Below are positions 31,692-39,031 of a stretch of 64,000 nt of DNA, one piece after another (the first letter of the stretch is position 1; each line of letters begins with the position of its first letter). Made by a program: the position numbers and the translations under genes. The DNA is from Aneurinibacillus sp. GTDB lineage: Bacteria > Bacillota > UBA5301 > DYFA01. The notes beneath the pieces were generated by a model that was not told the origin of the DNA, did not search any database, and was given only the letters and a program-made list of their open reading frames with translations. Where the stretch lies: NCBI GenBank assembly GCA_020725425.1, contig DYFA01000054.1:1-64000 (forward strand), given 5' to 3'.

Positions 31692-32156
31692 GTGGCCGGC
31701 GCAAACATCGATTTCCCCGTCTTGGCTGAAGCGGTACAGCGGTGCTGCAAGACGGTCGAGGAGTGCGGGGAGTGCGATAAGCTGCACTGCCTGGTCGGGT
31801 TCGCCATGACGGTGGCCAAGTACGGGGCGGAGAAAGGAGTCGCCCGGGTCGACGGCGGCGAGCGCCTGCTGCCCCGGAATGATTATCGGGCGTTTTATGA
31901 GGACGAGGTGGTGGCGGCGATCGCTGCTACGCTTCACCAGTGCAAGAACTGCCGTGATAACCACGAACAGGACTGTGGCGTGAGCCTCATTCGCCTCGCC
32001 CTCGAGCGGGCCTTGCTGGGCGAGAATCTGGAATATCACGGAAGTGTCCTAACCTACCTCCTGGATCTCGAGCGGCGCCACGCCCGCTTCGGAAGGCTGG
32101 TCAAGGAGGCGTTCGAGCGGCAGAGGGCCGGCGCATCAGCCGGCAAGGTGGGCTGA
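31692..32156 (+). CDS. Uncharacterised Cys-rich protein next to the sirohaem protein
   Basis: A 154-residue soluble protein that I do not recognise. Its N-terminal half has a dense Cys cluster (RCCKTVEECGECDKLHC, residues about 17-33) and its middle has CKNCRDNHEQDC (about 85-96). These eight cysteines could bind one or two Fe-S clusters or zinc. The C-terminal third is charged and helical. The GTG start sits behind GGAGGTGA, 14 bases after the reductase-like gene, and 1 base separates its stop from the HD-GYP start. The tight spacing suggests a shared function in redox or sensing. Confidence 0.72.
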   Translation: MAGANIDFPVLAEAVQRCCKTVEECGECDKLHCLVGFAMTVAKYGAEKGVARVDGGERLLPRNDYRAFYEDEVVAAIAATLHQCKNCRDNHEQDCGVSLIRLALERALLGENLEYHGSVLTYLLDLERRHARFGRLVKEAFERQRAGASAGKVG

Positions 32157-32157
32157 C

Positions 32158-33369
32158 ATGATATCATTCACCCCTTTCGAAGAGACGCACGATGCCTGCC
32201 TGCCGCGGGAGATCAACCTGGGGCAGCTCCTCTCGGCCATCTCCCTGGCGTTCGATTTCGCTGAACGGGCCCAGTTGAACCACGCCCGGCGGGTGGCGTA
32301 TGTATCCCTGAGCCTGGGCGAACTGCTCGGACTGGGAGAGGGCACGCTCCGGCGGGTGCTCTTGGCGGCCCTGCTCCACGACATCGGCGCCACCGAGAGC
32401 TTCAACGAGTTGAAGGACGAGGAGCTAGTTCCGACGGGGGTCGTCTACCAACATCCCCTGCGGGGGGCCGAGATGGTGGCCGGCCTACCGCAAGTCTCCG
32501 ACCTGGGGCCGATCATCGTCCAACACCACGAACGCTGGGGCGGGGGCGGTTACCCCTTTGGCTTGAGCGGAGAGGCCATCCGTCTGGAAGCCCGCCTCCT
32601 GCACCTGGCTGACCGGTTCGAGTTGGTCTACGCAGCCGCCGGGTGGGAGCAGGGGCTGGCCCGGGTGGAGCGGGGAAGGGGCGGCGATTTCCAGCCCGAG
32701 CTGGTGGATGCCTTTTTCAGCCTGGCCCGCATCCCGAAGGTCCAGTTGGATCTGGAGGAACGCAACATCGGGCGGGTTATCGGCTGGGAGGTGGATCGCT
32801 TGGCCCAGGTCGTCGTGACCGCCGAACTGTGCCGGGTGGCAGGCGTGTTTGCCGGTCTCATCGACAACCGAAGTCCCTACACCGCCAACCACAGCCAAGG
32901 GGTAGCCCAGCATGCCGGCGTCCTCGGGCGGCGTTTGGGCTTGGAAAGCGTGGCTTCCCTCCAAGTAGCTGCCCTTCTCCACGACCTCGGCAAGATCGGC
33001 GTGCCCAGCCGCATTCTGAATAAACCGGGGCGCCTCACGCCCGAGGAATACCAGGTGGTTCGGGTTCACCCATACTACACGGAGCACATCCTACGGCAGG
33101 TGAAGGGTTTGGAAGACATCGTGCCGTGGGCGGCCCAGCATCACGAACACCTGGACGGAACTGGTTACCACACCGCGGCCAAGGCGGGCGCGATCCCGCT
33201 GGAAAGCAGGATCGTGGCCGTGAGCGACGTCTATCAGGCTCTGACGTCAGATCGCCCGTACCGTCCGGGCCTTGCGGTGGACGACGCTTTGGGAGTGATG
33301 AGGCAGATGGCTGCGGCGGCTCACCTCGACCCCGAGGTGGTGCAGCAACTGGCCGTCGTCTCATCGTAA
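32158..33369 (+). CDS. Tandem HD-GYP-type phosphodiesterase-like protein
   Basis: A 403-residue soluble protein with two HD-GYP-like domains. Domain 1 (about 40-165) shows NHARRVAYVSLSLGE, LLHDIGA, QHPLRGAEMV and HHERWGGGGYP. Domain 2 (about 235-390) shows NHSQGVAQHAGVLG, LLHDLGKIGVPSRIL, VRVHPYYTEHIL, HHEHLDGTGYH and DVYQALTSDRPYRP. Both keep the metal-binding HD and HH pairs; the GYP signature is present in domain 1 and reads GYH in domain 2. Such proteins usually hydrolyse cyclic di-nucleotides. There is no separate sensor domain, so input may come from the redox genes upstream. Confidence 0.85.
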   Translation: MISFTPFEETHDACLPREINLGQLLSAISLAFDFAERAQLNHARRVAYVSLSLGELLGLGEGTLRRVLLAALLHDIGATESFNELKDEELVPTGVVYQHPLRGAEMVAGLPQVSDLGPIIVQHHERWGGGGYPFGLSGEAIRLEARLLHLADRFELVYAAAGWEQGLARVERGRGGDFQPELVDAFFSLARIPKVQLDLEERNIGRVIGWEVDRLAQVVVTAELCRVAGVFAGLIDNRSPYTANHSQGVAQHAGVLGRRLGLESVASLQVAALLHDLGKIGVPSRILNKPGRLTPEEYQVVRVHPYYTEHILRQVKGLEDIVPWAAQHHEHLDGTGYHTAAKAGAIPLESRIVAVSDVYQALTSDRPYRPGLAVDDALGVMRQMAAAAHLDPEVVQQLAVVSS

Positions 33370-33592
33370 ACACCCTCTTGTTTTGGACCAACGTCGTGTC
33401 CTGTCGGGTCATTGTATCCCCGCTCGTCATGCCCCCGCCGTAGACGTAGGAAACCTTCCGGTTCAGCGTGAGACCCACGAGTGTCAACGCCGGGTGAATT
33501 TTGCGTGGCGGCCGTGACCCTGTCCAGGCCCCACAAATCGGAAGGGGCTTGAGGGTCGGAGGCTGAATAGTGCCCCGAAGGGGTGATGAGGT

Positions 33593-34289
33593 TTGCGCGG
33601 GAGCGCGGTAGCCAGAGCCATCGTCTGGCTCGTTCTCCTCACCGTCCTGGCTGGCTCAAGCGTAACAACGGCCAGCCCGGTCTACCCCAAGCCCCAGGGC
33701 TGGGTGAATGATTACGCTGGCGTGCTCAACCCGGACGAAAAGGCTCGACTGGAGGACACTCTCTCGGGTCTGGAAGCCACCACCGGTTTCGAGGTCGCCG
33801 TGGTCATTGTGAAGTCCGTGCCGGACGAGACGAGTCCCAAGCAGTACGCCACCGGTCTCTTCAACGCCACCCAGGAGTCGAGTACCACCCATCCCATCAC
33901 TTCCGCCGCGCCCAACTCCCCCCGGTTTGCTGGGCATCCTTCTCCTCGTCTTCGGCACCTTCCTGACGTTTGGCCTGCTCATTTGGTTGGTCTCGGTCCT
34001 GATCAACCGGAGCTCCTGTCCGAAGTGCAAGTGGTCCATCTCGTTTACCGCCCGGGAGCTGAGAGCGCCGACGTTCTTCCGCAACGGCCGTGAGGAAAGA
34101 ACGTACGTCTGCGAGCACTGTCGACATTCCTTCGTCCGAACGGTCGCGATACCATGCCTGTTTCTTCAAGGGCTGTACGGCCTGCTCAAAGCCGGAAGTG
34201 GGTTTGGCGGTGGCGGTGGCGGCGGAGGAGGCTTCAGTGGATTCGGTGGCGGTTCCTCCGGGGGCGGCGGAGCCGGCCGCGGCTTCTGA
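33593..34289 (+). pseudogene. Broken TPM-domain (YgcG-type) membrane protein gene
   Basis: The first part encodes a signal peptide and the start of a TPM domain (PKPQGWVNDYAGVLNPDEKA, TTGFEVAVVIVKSV, up to ATGLFNA). In intact YgcG proteins a further 80-100 residues of the domain follow. Here the frame is lost near 33870, and the C-terminal part resumes in another frame from about 33880: a membrane helix, a CPKC/CEHC zinc ribbon, and the Gly/Ser-rich tail ending GGGGFSGFGGGSSGGGG that is typical of YgcG. An internal deletion plus frameshift explains this best. The gene would have encoded a membrane-tethered extracytoplasmic protein of unknown role. Confidence 0.75.
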
Positions 34290-34385
34290 GCACCAACTCG
34301 GGTGATCGACCCGTTCCCGCAGACGAGTCACATGGAAGCCGTGGCGCTGGCGGTGAGAGAATAGTCTTGGGAAGAGGGTTCTGAG
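34290..34385 (+). pseudogene. C-terminal remnant of an RlmD/TrmA-family gene (copy B)
   Basis: Codons from 34290 to the TAG at 34364 include VIDPFPQTSHMEAVALAVRE, the same RlmD-type C-terminus as copy A at 29669. The remnant starts directly after the stop of the broken TPM gene. Bases 34306-34385 form the direct repeat with 29676-29755, including 21 bases past the stop codon. The next 254 bases (34386-34639) show no recognisable gene on either strand. Confidence 0.72.
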
Positions 34386-34639
34386 TGCTATACGGAAACG
34401 ATGGATCGCCCCGAGACGGGCGGTCTGTGCGTCAACGGTGTGTCGACGGGCTGTTCCCCCTCGAGCCGCACTGCTTCAGCTGTCCTCGCCCTCGGTCAGG
34501 CCCGTCCCGACGCCGTCCCGGGGCGCGACTGCCGGGCCCTCGAGTGGGCCGCCGAAGGCGGGGCGGCCCAGCGAGCGGATCGGCGCTCTGCTCGACCGGC
34601 ATGGGCTGGAACGGCTTCGGGCGAGGGTGAAGGCGGCGC

Positions 34640-35512
34640 TCAGAAACGAACGCCAGCCGTGACCTGAACGACCATCCACTCGGGGATGACCGCGAGGTCA
34701 GCAAAGCCATTCTCGACCTTGACTCCGGCGCCCAGGGTCAGCACGTCATGGTGGACAAAGGCTATGGGAGGATCGTAAGGCATGTCGTGGTAAAAGCCGG
34801 CCCGTAGCGCAAGCGATCCCTCTTTCCCGAAGGGCCGGTACTCCAGCCCCACCTGATGGGCGTTGTCGCCATACTCGCTCCCCAGAGCGTACTTTAGCTG
34901 GGAGGCGTCGTAGATGTCGATGGCAAGCGTCAGCTTGTCCGTCTCCAGGCTGATCGAGGGGCGGATGTTCTGCCGGTAAATGTTCGACTCCGACGGCCCG
35001 CCAACATCTTGAACCAGCAGGCCGAGGTTCACCATGCCGGAACGATACTGTGCTGACAGGTCAAAGCCGGAACTGCGGTAACGGTTCGGGGTTTCCGGGT
35101 CAACCCCGGCAATCTCTCGATATGCTCCACCCACCGCCCACTGGTCGTTCAACCTCACCCCGGCGGCAAAGGTGTTCCAGGTCTCGTTGCCGGCCCAGGG
35201 GGCCAGCTTCGTCTGGCCGAAGCCGAGGCCCAGCCGCTCGTTGGGCTTGACCGCCGCGCCGAGGAAGGAGTTGTAATTCGTGTAGTCCTCGGGCGTCGTC
35301 ACCGTCACGGAAGCCTCTCCCAATTCCTCCGTGAAGGCCAGTCCCGCCTGGTTCCAGTAAATCGCCAGGACACCTGTGGCCAGGGAAGTGTAAGCCCCGC
35401 CCATGCCCATCGCCGCGGCCCCATAGCAGGCCAAGGCGGGAAGGGTGGTGCCGACCAGGAACAGGATCGTCAGGAGAACGGTGCCGAGTTTCAGGAAAGC
35501 GAAGCGCCGCAA
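34640..35512 (-). CDS. Outer-membrane-type beta-barrel protein (PorV/UPF0164-like)
   Basis: A 290-residue exported protein. A signal peptide (residues 1-28, ending PALA-CYG) precedes the motif GAAAMGMGGAYTSLATG and AIYWNQAGLAF, the N-terminal signature of PorV/PorQ, TraF-type and FadL-superfamily barrels. The rest alternates hydrophobic and polar residues in about 12 amphipathic strands and ends VTAGVRF, with the terminal Phe used as a signal for barrel insertion. It starts with TTG behind AAGGAGGTGG. It implies an outer membrane, or a barrel-like protein kept by a monoderm; the ligand is unknown. Confidence 0.75.
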   Translation of the reverse strand: MRRFAFLKLGTVLLTILFLVGTTLPALACYGAAAMGMGGAYTSLATGVLAIYWNQAGLAFTEELGEASVTVTTPEDYTNYNSFLGAAVKPNERLGLGFGQTKLAPWAGNETWNTFAAGVRLNDQWAVGGAYREIAGVDPETPNRYRSSGFDLSAQYRSGMVNLGLLVQDVGGPSESNIYRQNIRPSISLETDKLTLAIDIYDASQLKYALGSEYGDNAHQVGLEYRPFGKEGSLALRAGFYHDMPYDPPIAFVHHDVLTLGAGVKVENGFADLAVIPEWMVVQVTAGVRF

Positions 35513-35571
35513 GCCACCACCTCCTTTCCTGCAGAATCTGGCAAGGGATTCGCCGCCGGCCTGGGCGATCC

Positions 35572-37020
35572 CTACCGCACCAGTTCGGCCCGCTGGGCCT
35601 GACCGAGAAGATAGAGAAAGGCAAAGGCCGGTATACGCATGATCCTGCTTTCTTTTCCCGTCGGCAAAGGTCCTGTATCCTCAGGCCGCTTGGTGACCAC
35701 GACCGCCGCCAGCGTTCCCTTGTTCCCAGCCCAGTCGAGCAACGCGTCCTTAGGCCCGAGGGTGGGATTCTCACGGTACTTGACTTCGAGGAGCACATGG
35801 CCTGAGGGCAGTGACACCACGATGTCGATCTCCTTCCCGGTCTTGCTGTCCCGGAAGTACCCGACCTTGGGCAAGGCGGCCTCATAGAACTGGGCGACAT
35901 GCTTATAGACTGCCGTTTCCACCAGAAGGCCCAGTTCACTAGAGTTGGACAGAACCTCCTCTCCCATCAGCAGAACAGCGTTGCGGATGGCCGCATCAGC
36001 CAGGTAGACCTTGGGACGGCTCCGCAGCGCTTTCTTGCCACTGAGCTCCGCTGGGTTGCTGAGGTAGATGAGGTTAGCGATCTCCAGCAGGTTCAGGTAA
36101 TTCTGCACTGTCGGTCTGGATAGACCGATCGCGCCTCCCACCGTCTCCAGGGACAGGATTCCCCCTGAATGCAGGCAGAGGTATACGAAAAGCTTCTCCA
36201 GGTCTGCCACGTTGCGGACGCCGAAGAGGGCCGTCAAGTCTCTTTTCAATACCTTATCCACGATGTCTTCCCGCATAAGCCGCTGACCGAAAGCCAGGTC
36301 ACCGGCGAGCGCAATTTCCGGAAACCCGCCGAGCAGGAAATAGCGGTTGAAGGCCCGCTGCAAGGGGCTGAGCCGATGAACCAGGCGGACGAGTTCGGTC
36401 GGTTTCCATCTGGTCAAAGCAGCAGGTTCAACCTCCCCTTCGACCGGAGGGCACTCTGCCGCGGTCAAGGTGAGGTATTCGTAGAAGGATAGGGTCGGCA
36501 CCCGGACCGTGGTCCACCGCCCCACCCCGCTTTCCGAAGCCTTGAGCGCCAGGGCCGGGCTCGCCGAACCGGTGGCAACGATTCGGAAGTGGGGACTCTG
36601 GTCATAAAGGGTCTTCACCCAGCGGTCCCAATCCTCGGCGTATTGGACTTCATCCAAGAACAGGTAGAGCGGTCCCTCTGCTGGGGCGATCGCCTGCTGG
36701 TATGCCTCGACGATCCGGCCCAAGGCACAAAGCTTGAGGAGGGGGTGATCAAGCGATACATAGAGTACTGCCGAAGAAGAGAGCCCTGCTTGAAGAAGTT
36801 CAGCAATCAATTGGTATAGGATAGTGGTCTTGCCCACCCGTCGGGGTCCGGAAAGAACCACGGCCCTCCGAAGGGGAGCGTGCCGCAAGAGGCGCTGGGT
36901 TTCAAAAAAGGCGAAGCGCCGCACCGGTTTGGCGATGTCCAGCGGAACCGCCCCCGTGGACCACCAAGGGTTAAACCTGAACAGCACCTGTAAAAGCTGC
37001 TCGTCGCTGATCAGCGTCAT
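35572..37020 (-). CDS. AAA-type ATPase with DUF4143 domain
   Basis: A 482-residue protein of the large family of AAA ATPases fused to DUF4143. Walker A is VVLSGPRRVGKTTILYQL (about residue 55), Walker B LYLFLDEVQYAEDW (about 120), and sensor IVATGSASPALAL. A winged-helix segment (SLETVGGAIGLSRPTVQNYL, about 300) and a C-terminal restriction-endonuclease-like DUF4143 (GKEIDIVVSLPSGHVLLEVK) follow. Base composition is visibly less G+C-rich than its neighbours, which suggests transfer. Function is not established for the family. A candidate promoter (TTGCAT at 37066, TATAGA at 37044, 16-base gap) lies upstream. Confidence 0.85.
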   Translation of the reverse strand: MTLISDEQLLQVLFRFNPWWSTGAVPLDIAKPVRRFAFFETQRLLRHAPLRRAVVLSGPRRVGKTTILYQLIAELLQAGLSSSAVLYVSLDHPLLKLCALGRIVEAYQQAIAPAEGPLYLFLDEVQYAEDWDRWVKTLYDQSPHFRIVATGSASPALALKASESGVGRWTTVRVPTLSFYEYLTLTAAECPPVEGEVEPAALTRWKPTELVRLVHRLSPLQRAFNRYFLLGGFPEIALAGDLAFGQRLMREDIVDKVLKRDLTALFGVRNVADLEKLFVYLCLHSGGILSLETVGGAIGLSRPTVQNYLNLLEIANLIYLSNPAELSGKKALRSRPKVYLADAAIRNAVLLMGEEVLSNSSELGLLVETAVYKHVAQFYEAALPKVGYFRDSKTGKEIDIVVSLPSGHVLLEVKYRENPTLGPKDALLDWAGNKGTLAAVVVTKRPEDTGPLPTGKESRIMRIPAFAFLYLLGQAQRAELVR

Positions 37021-37180
37021 CTTCAATCACTTCCCCAATTCATTCTATACTATTCTCGGTCAATAATGCAATCATACTTTGACTATTTCGGTGAAACAAA
37101 CTAACAAGCTGCCCCGAAATCGCTTTCGGGACAGCCAGTCCCGCTCGGTGTCCGCCGGCTTGGTAAGCCGCCGAGTTCAC

Positions 37181-37777
37181 CTACGGATCCAGCACCTGGC
37201 TGACCGTACCGAAGCCCAGGCCCGACCGGCGGATCCCGCTGATGATCGCGGGCAGGGCCGCTGGGGTGTTCCGCCCCGCGTTGTGCATCAGCACAATGGC
37301 GCCGTTTCCGACTGCGGCCAACACTCGGTTGGCGATCTCCTCGGGGGGCGGCGGAGGCTCTATCCAGTCCAGAGAATCCACCGTCCACATGATAGTCCGG
37401 TAGCCGAGCTCAGCGGCGACATTCAGCAGAGTCCGGTTGTACTCGCCAAACGGCGGGCGGAACAGGTTCACGCGCCGGGCTGTCCTGGCCTCGATGGCCT
37501 GAGTGGCGCGGGTGATCTCACTGGCCATCGCGGCCGGTGACAGTTGGGTCATGTGCGGATGGGACATGCTGTGGTTGCCGATTTCGTGGCCGGCCGCCTC
37601 GATCGCTCGAAGGAGGGTCGGGAAGGCCTCCGCCCAGATGCCCGAAATGAACCAGGTGGCCGTAATGCCTTCCCTCGCCAGGATGCTCAACAGCGCCTCG
37701 GTCTGGTTGTCTCCGTACGTGGCGTCGAAAGTCAACGCCACCAGGGGTTTCTGAGGATTTCCCCGGAAGATGGCCAC
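37181..37777 (-). CDS. Polysaccharide deacetylase, truncated N-terminus with LysM remnant
   Basis: A 198-residue NodB-type domain. Motifs: ALTFDATYGDNQTE (catalytic Asp; the second Asp of the usual TFDDG is Ala, as in PdaB-like members), HEIGNHSMSHPHM (metal His pair), RPPFGEYN, WTVDSLDW and VLMHN. It starts at a GTG without a clear ribosome site. Just upstream, another frame reads GDTLWAIARAHNTS, the start of a LysM repeat, which collides with the end of the cation efflux gene. The ancestral protein was therefore a LysM-deacetylase, and this copy has lost its N-terminus and frame; it may be inactive. Confidence 0.72.
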   Translation of the reverse strand: MAIFRGNPQKPLVALTFDATYGDNQTEALLSILAREGITATWFISGIWAEAFPTLLRAIEAAGHEIGNHSMSHPHMTQLSPAAMASEITRATQAIEARTARRVNLFRPPFGEYNRTLLNVAAELGYRTIMWTVDSLDWIEPPPPPEEIANRVLAAVGNGAIVLMHNAGRNTPAALPAIISGIRRSGLGFGTVSQVLDP

Positions 37778-37828
37778 GGGCTCGAGGTGTTGTGGGCGCG
37801 GGCGATAGCCCAGAGAGTGTCCCCCGCG

Positions 37829-38716
37829 TCACGATCCCTCTGACACCTCCGGCTGTGGTTCGACGTGGACGATAACCGTCTGATAGCCTAACGCCTTCTC
37901 CACCTGGCGTTCGACCGCCTCCTCGATTTGGTGGCTGTCCTCGACGGACAGGGTGCGGTCGACCTCCACATGGATGGTCAGCACCCGTTGAGCCACGTAG
38001 TCGTGGCACTCTACTCGGTGCAGGCTCTTCACTCCGGGAACGTGTCGGACCACCCGCTCGATCTCGCCCACTTCATCCGGGCTCAGACTGTTCCCCAGGA
38101 GTCGACTGGAGGACTCCCGGAACAGGCTCACCGCCACCCAGATGATCAGCAACGCCACCAGGAAACCGAACACCGGGTCGACCCAGCGGGAGCGCGGAAA
38201 GAAAAGAGGGAGGAGAACCAGGGCCGAGGCGATGGCGTCGCTGCGGTGATGCCACGCGTCGGCAATGATCATGGGCGAATCGGCACGTTTCCCAAGGTAG
38301 ACAGCATAGCGAGCCATGGCCTCCTTCGCGATCACGCTGAGGGCGAAAACCCCGAAGACCGGCCAGGAGAAGCGCACCGGCGCGAAGTTGACGAACTTGT
38401 CGTAGGCCGCCCCGATGAAGTTGAAACCGACCAGGGCCAGCAACACCGCGATGACGAGGGTGGAAATCTGCTCCCACCGGCCGTGACCATAAGGATGCTC
38501 GGCGTCGGGAGGGAGGGCCATGGTGTGGGAGCCGAATAGCACCACCGCCGACGTCCCTACGTCAGACAGGGTGTGGAAAGCATCAGCCTGGAGGGCAATG
38601 CTTTGGGCGCGGAGACCGAGGAGGTACTTGGCGGCGAACAGGACCACGTTCCCGATGATGCTTACCCAGGCTTCGACGCGTCCAAGCGCCCGCTTGTCGT
38701 GAAGATCAGCCTTCAA
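37829..38716 (-). CDS. Cation diffusion facilitator, Ni/Co-type exporter (copy 1)
   Basis: A 295-residue CDF antiporter with six membrane helices and a cytosolic C-terminal domain. Metal-site motifs are DAFHTLSDVG in helix 2 and DAWHHRSDA in helix 5 (Hx3D pairs). The C-terminal domain (VRHVPGVKSLHRVECHDYV) is the usual dimeric ferredoxin-like fold. The TTG start at 38716 follows GGAGGAGGT; codons further upstream fall inside the riboswitch. Control by a NiCo riboswitch indicates export of Ni(II)/Co(II). It ends against a truncated deacetylase gene. Confidence 0.92.
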   Translation of the reverse strand: MKADLHDKRALGRVEAWVSIIGNVVLFAAKYLLGLRAQSIALQADAFHTLSDVGTSAVVLFGSHTMALPPDAEHPYGHGRWEQISTLVIAVLLALVGFNFIGAAYDKFVNFAPVRFSWPVFGVFALSVIAKEAMARYAVYLGKRADSPMIIADAWHHRSDAIASALVLLPLFFPRSRWVDPVFGFLVALLIIWVAVSLFRESSSRLLGNSLSPDEVGEIERVVRHVPGVKSLHRVECHDYVAQRVLTIHVEVDRTLSVEDSHQIEEAVERQVEKALGYQTVIVHVEPQPEVSEGS

Positions 38717-38765
38717 GAAAGATACCTCCTCCGTCCCGGGGCGGAAAACACCGCTCTGGCGCGGA

Positions 38766-38862
38766 ACAACAAAAACCTGTGGTGCTGCCAGTCCCACAGG
38801 TCTTTCCTGCTGCTCCGACGGAGCCCGGCCCCACCGGCCAGCGGCCGGTCGCCTGCTCTGAA
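38766..38862 (-). promoter_or_regulatory. NiCo (czcD) riboswitch with overlapping terminator, copy 1
   Basis: On the minus strand 38862-38788 reads as the NiCo aptamer: P1 (TTCAG/CTGGC-side), GAGCAGGC, a GC hairpin (ACCGGCC-GCT-GGCCGGT), GGGGCCGGGCT, hairpin CTCCG-TC-GGAG, and the conserved end CCTGTGGGAC. Its 3' part is also the 5' arm of a terminator: ACCTGTGG pairs with CCACAGGT (38775-38782), followed by TTTTTG. Metal binding would stabilise the aptamer and prevent termination, giving an ON switch for the downstream CDF exporter. The aptamer differs from copy 2 at only three positions of about 74. Confidence 0.9.
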
Positions 38863-38886
38863 TGCCCGCTGGGGTTGTTTGCCATT

Positions 38887-38915
38887 AGTATACCTCCCGG
38901 CCCAGCATTTGACAA
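38887..38915 (-). promoter_or_regulatory. Promoter of NiCo riboswitch 1
   Basis: TTGTCA (38910-38915), 17 bases, TATACT (38887-38892) on the minus strand, about 25 bases before the aptamer. Confidence 0.78.
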
Positions 38916-38944
38916 CAGCCACCGGGCGACCCGGCGCTTCGCCT

Positions 38945-38973
38945 TGACGTCTTTTCGGACACTTGATAAGGTG
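38945..38973 (+). promoter_or_regulatory. Candidate promoter of the PucR-family gene
   Basis: TTGACG (38945-38950), 17 bases, TAAGGT (38968-38973). The -35 is good and the -10 weak, as expected for a regulated gene. It is divergent from the riboswitch promoter. Confidence 0.45.
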
Positions 38974-39031
38974 AGGTAAAGCTCGGGTAGCGCGGGGTCG
39001 AACAAAGATGACCCGTCGAGGTGAGCTTGGC

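Noticed and set aside
33370..33592. Possible gene remnant between HD-GYP and TPM genes
   Set aside because: A short minus-strand frame (VGLTLNRKVSYVYGGG) looks barrel-like, but it is too short to assign and has no start context.
38766..38862. Simple dispersed repeat or IS end
   Set aside because: The similarity to 50792-50888 first looked like a mobile repeat. Order of the elements, matching promoters, and location before CDF genes identify it as a riboswitch.
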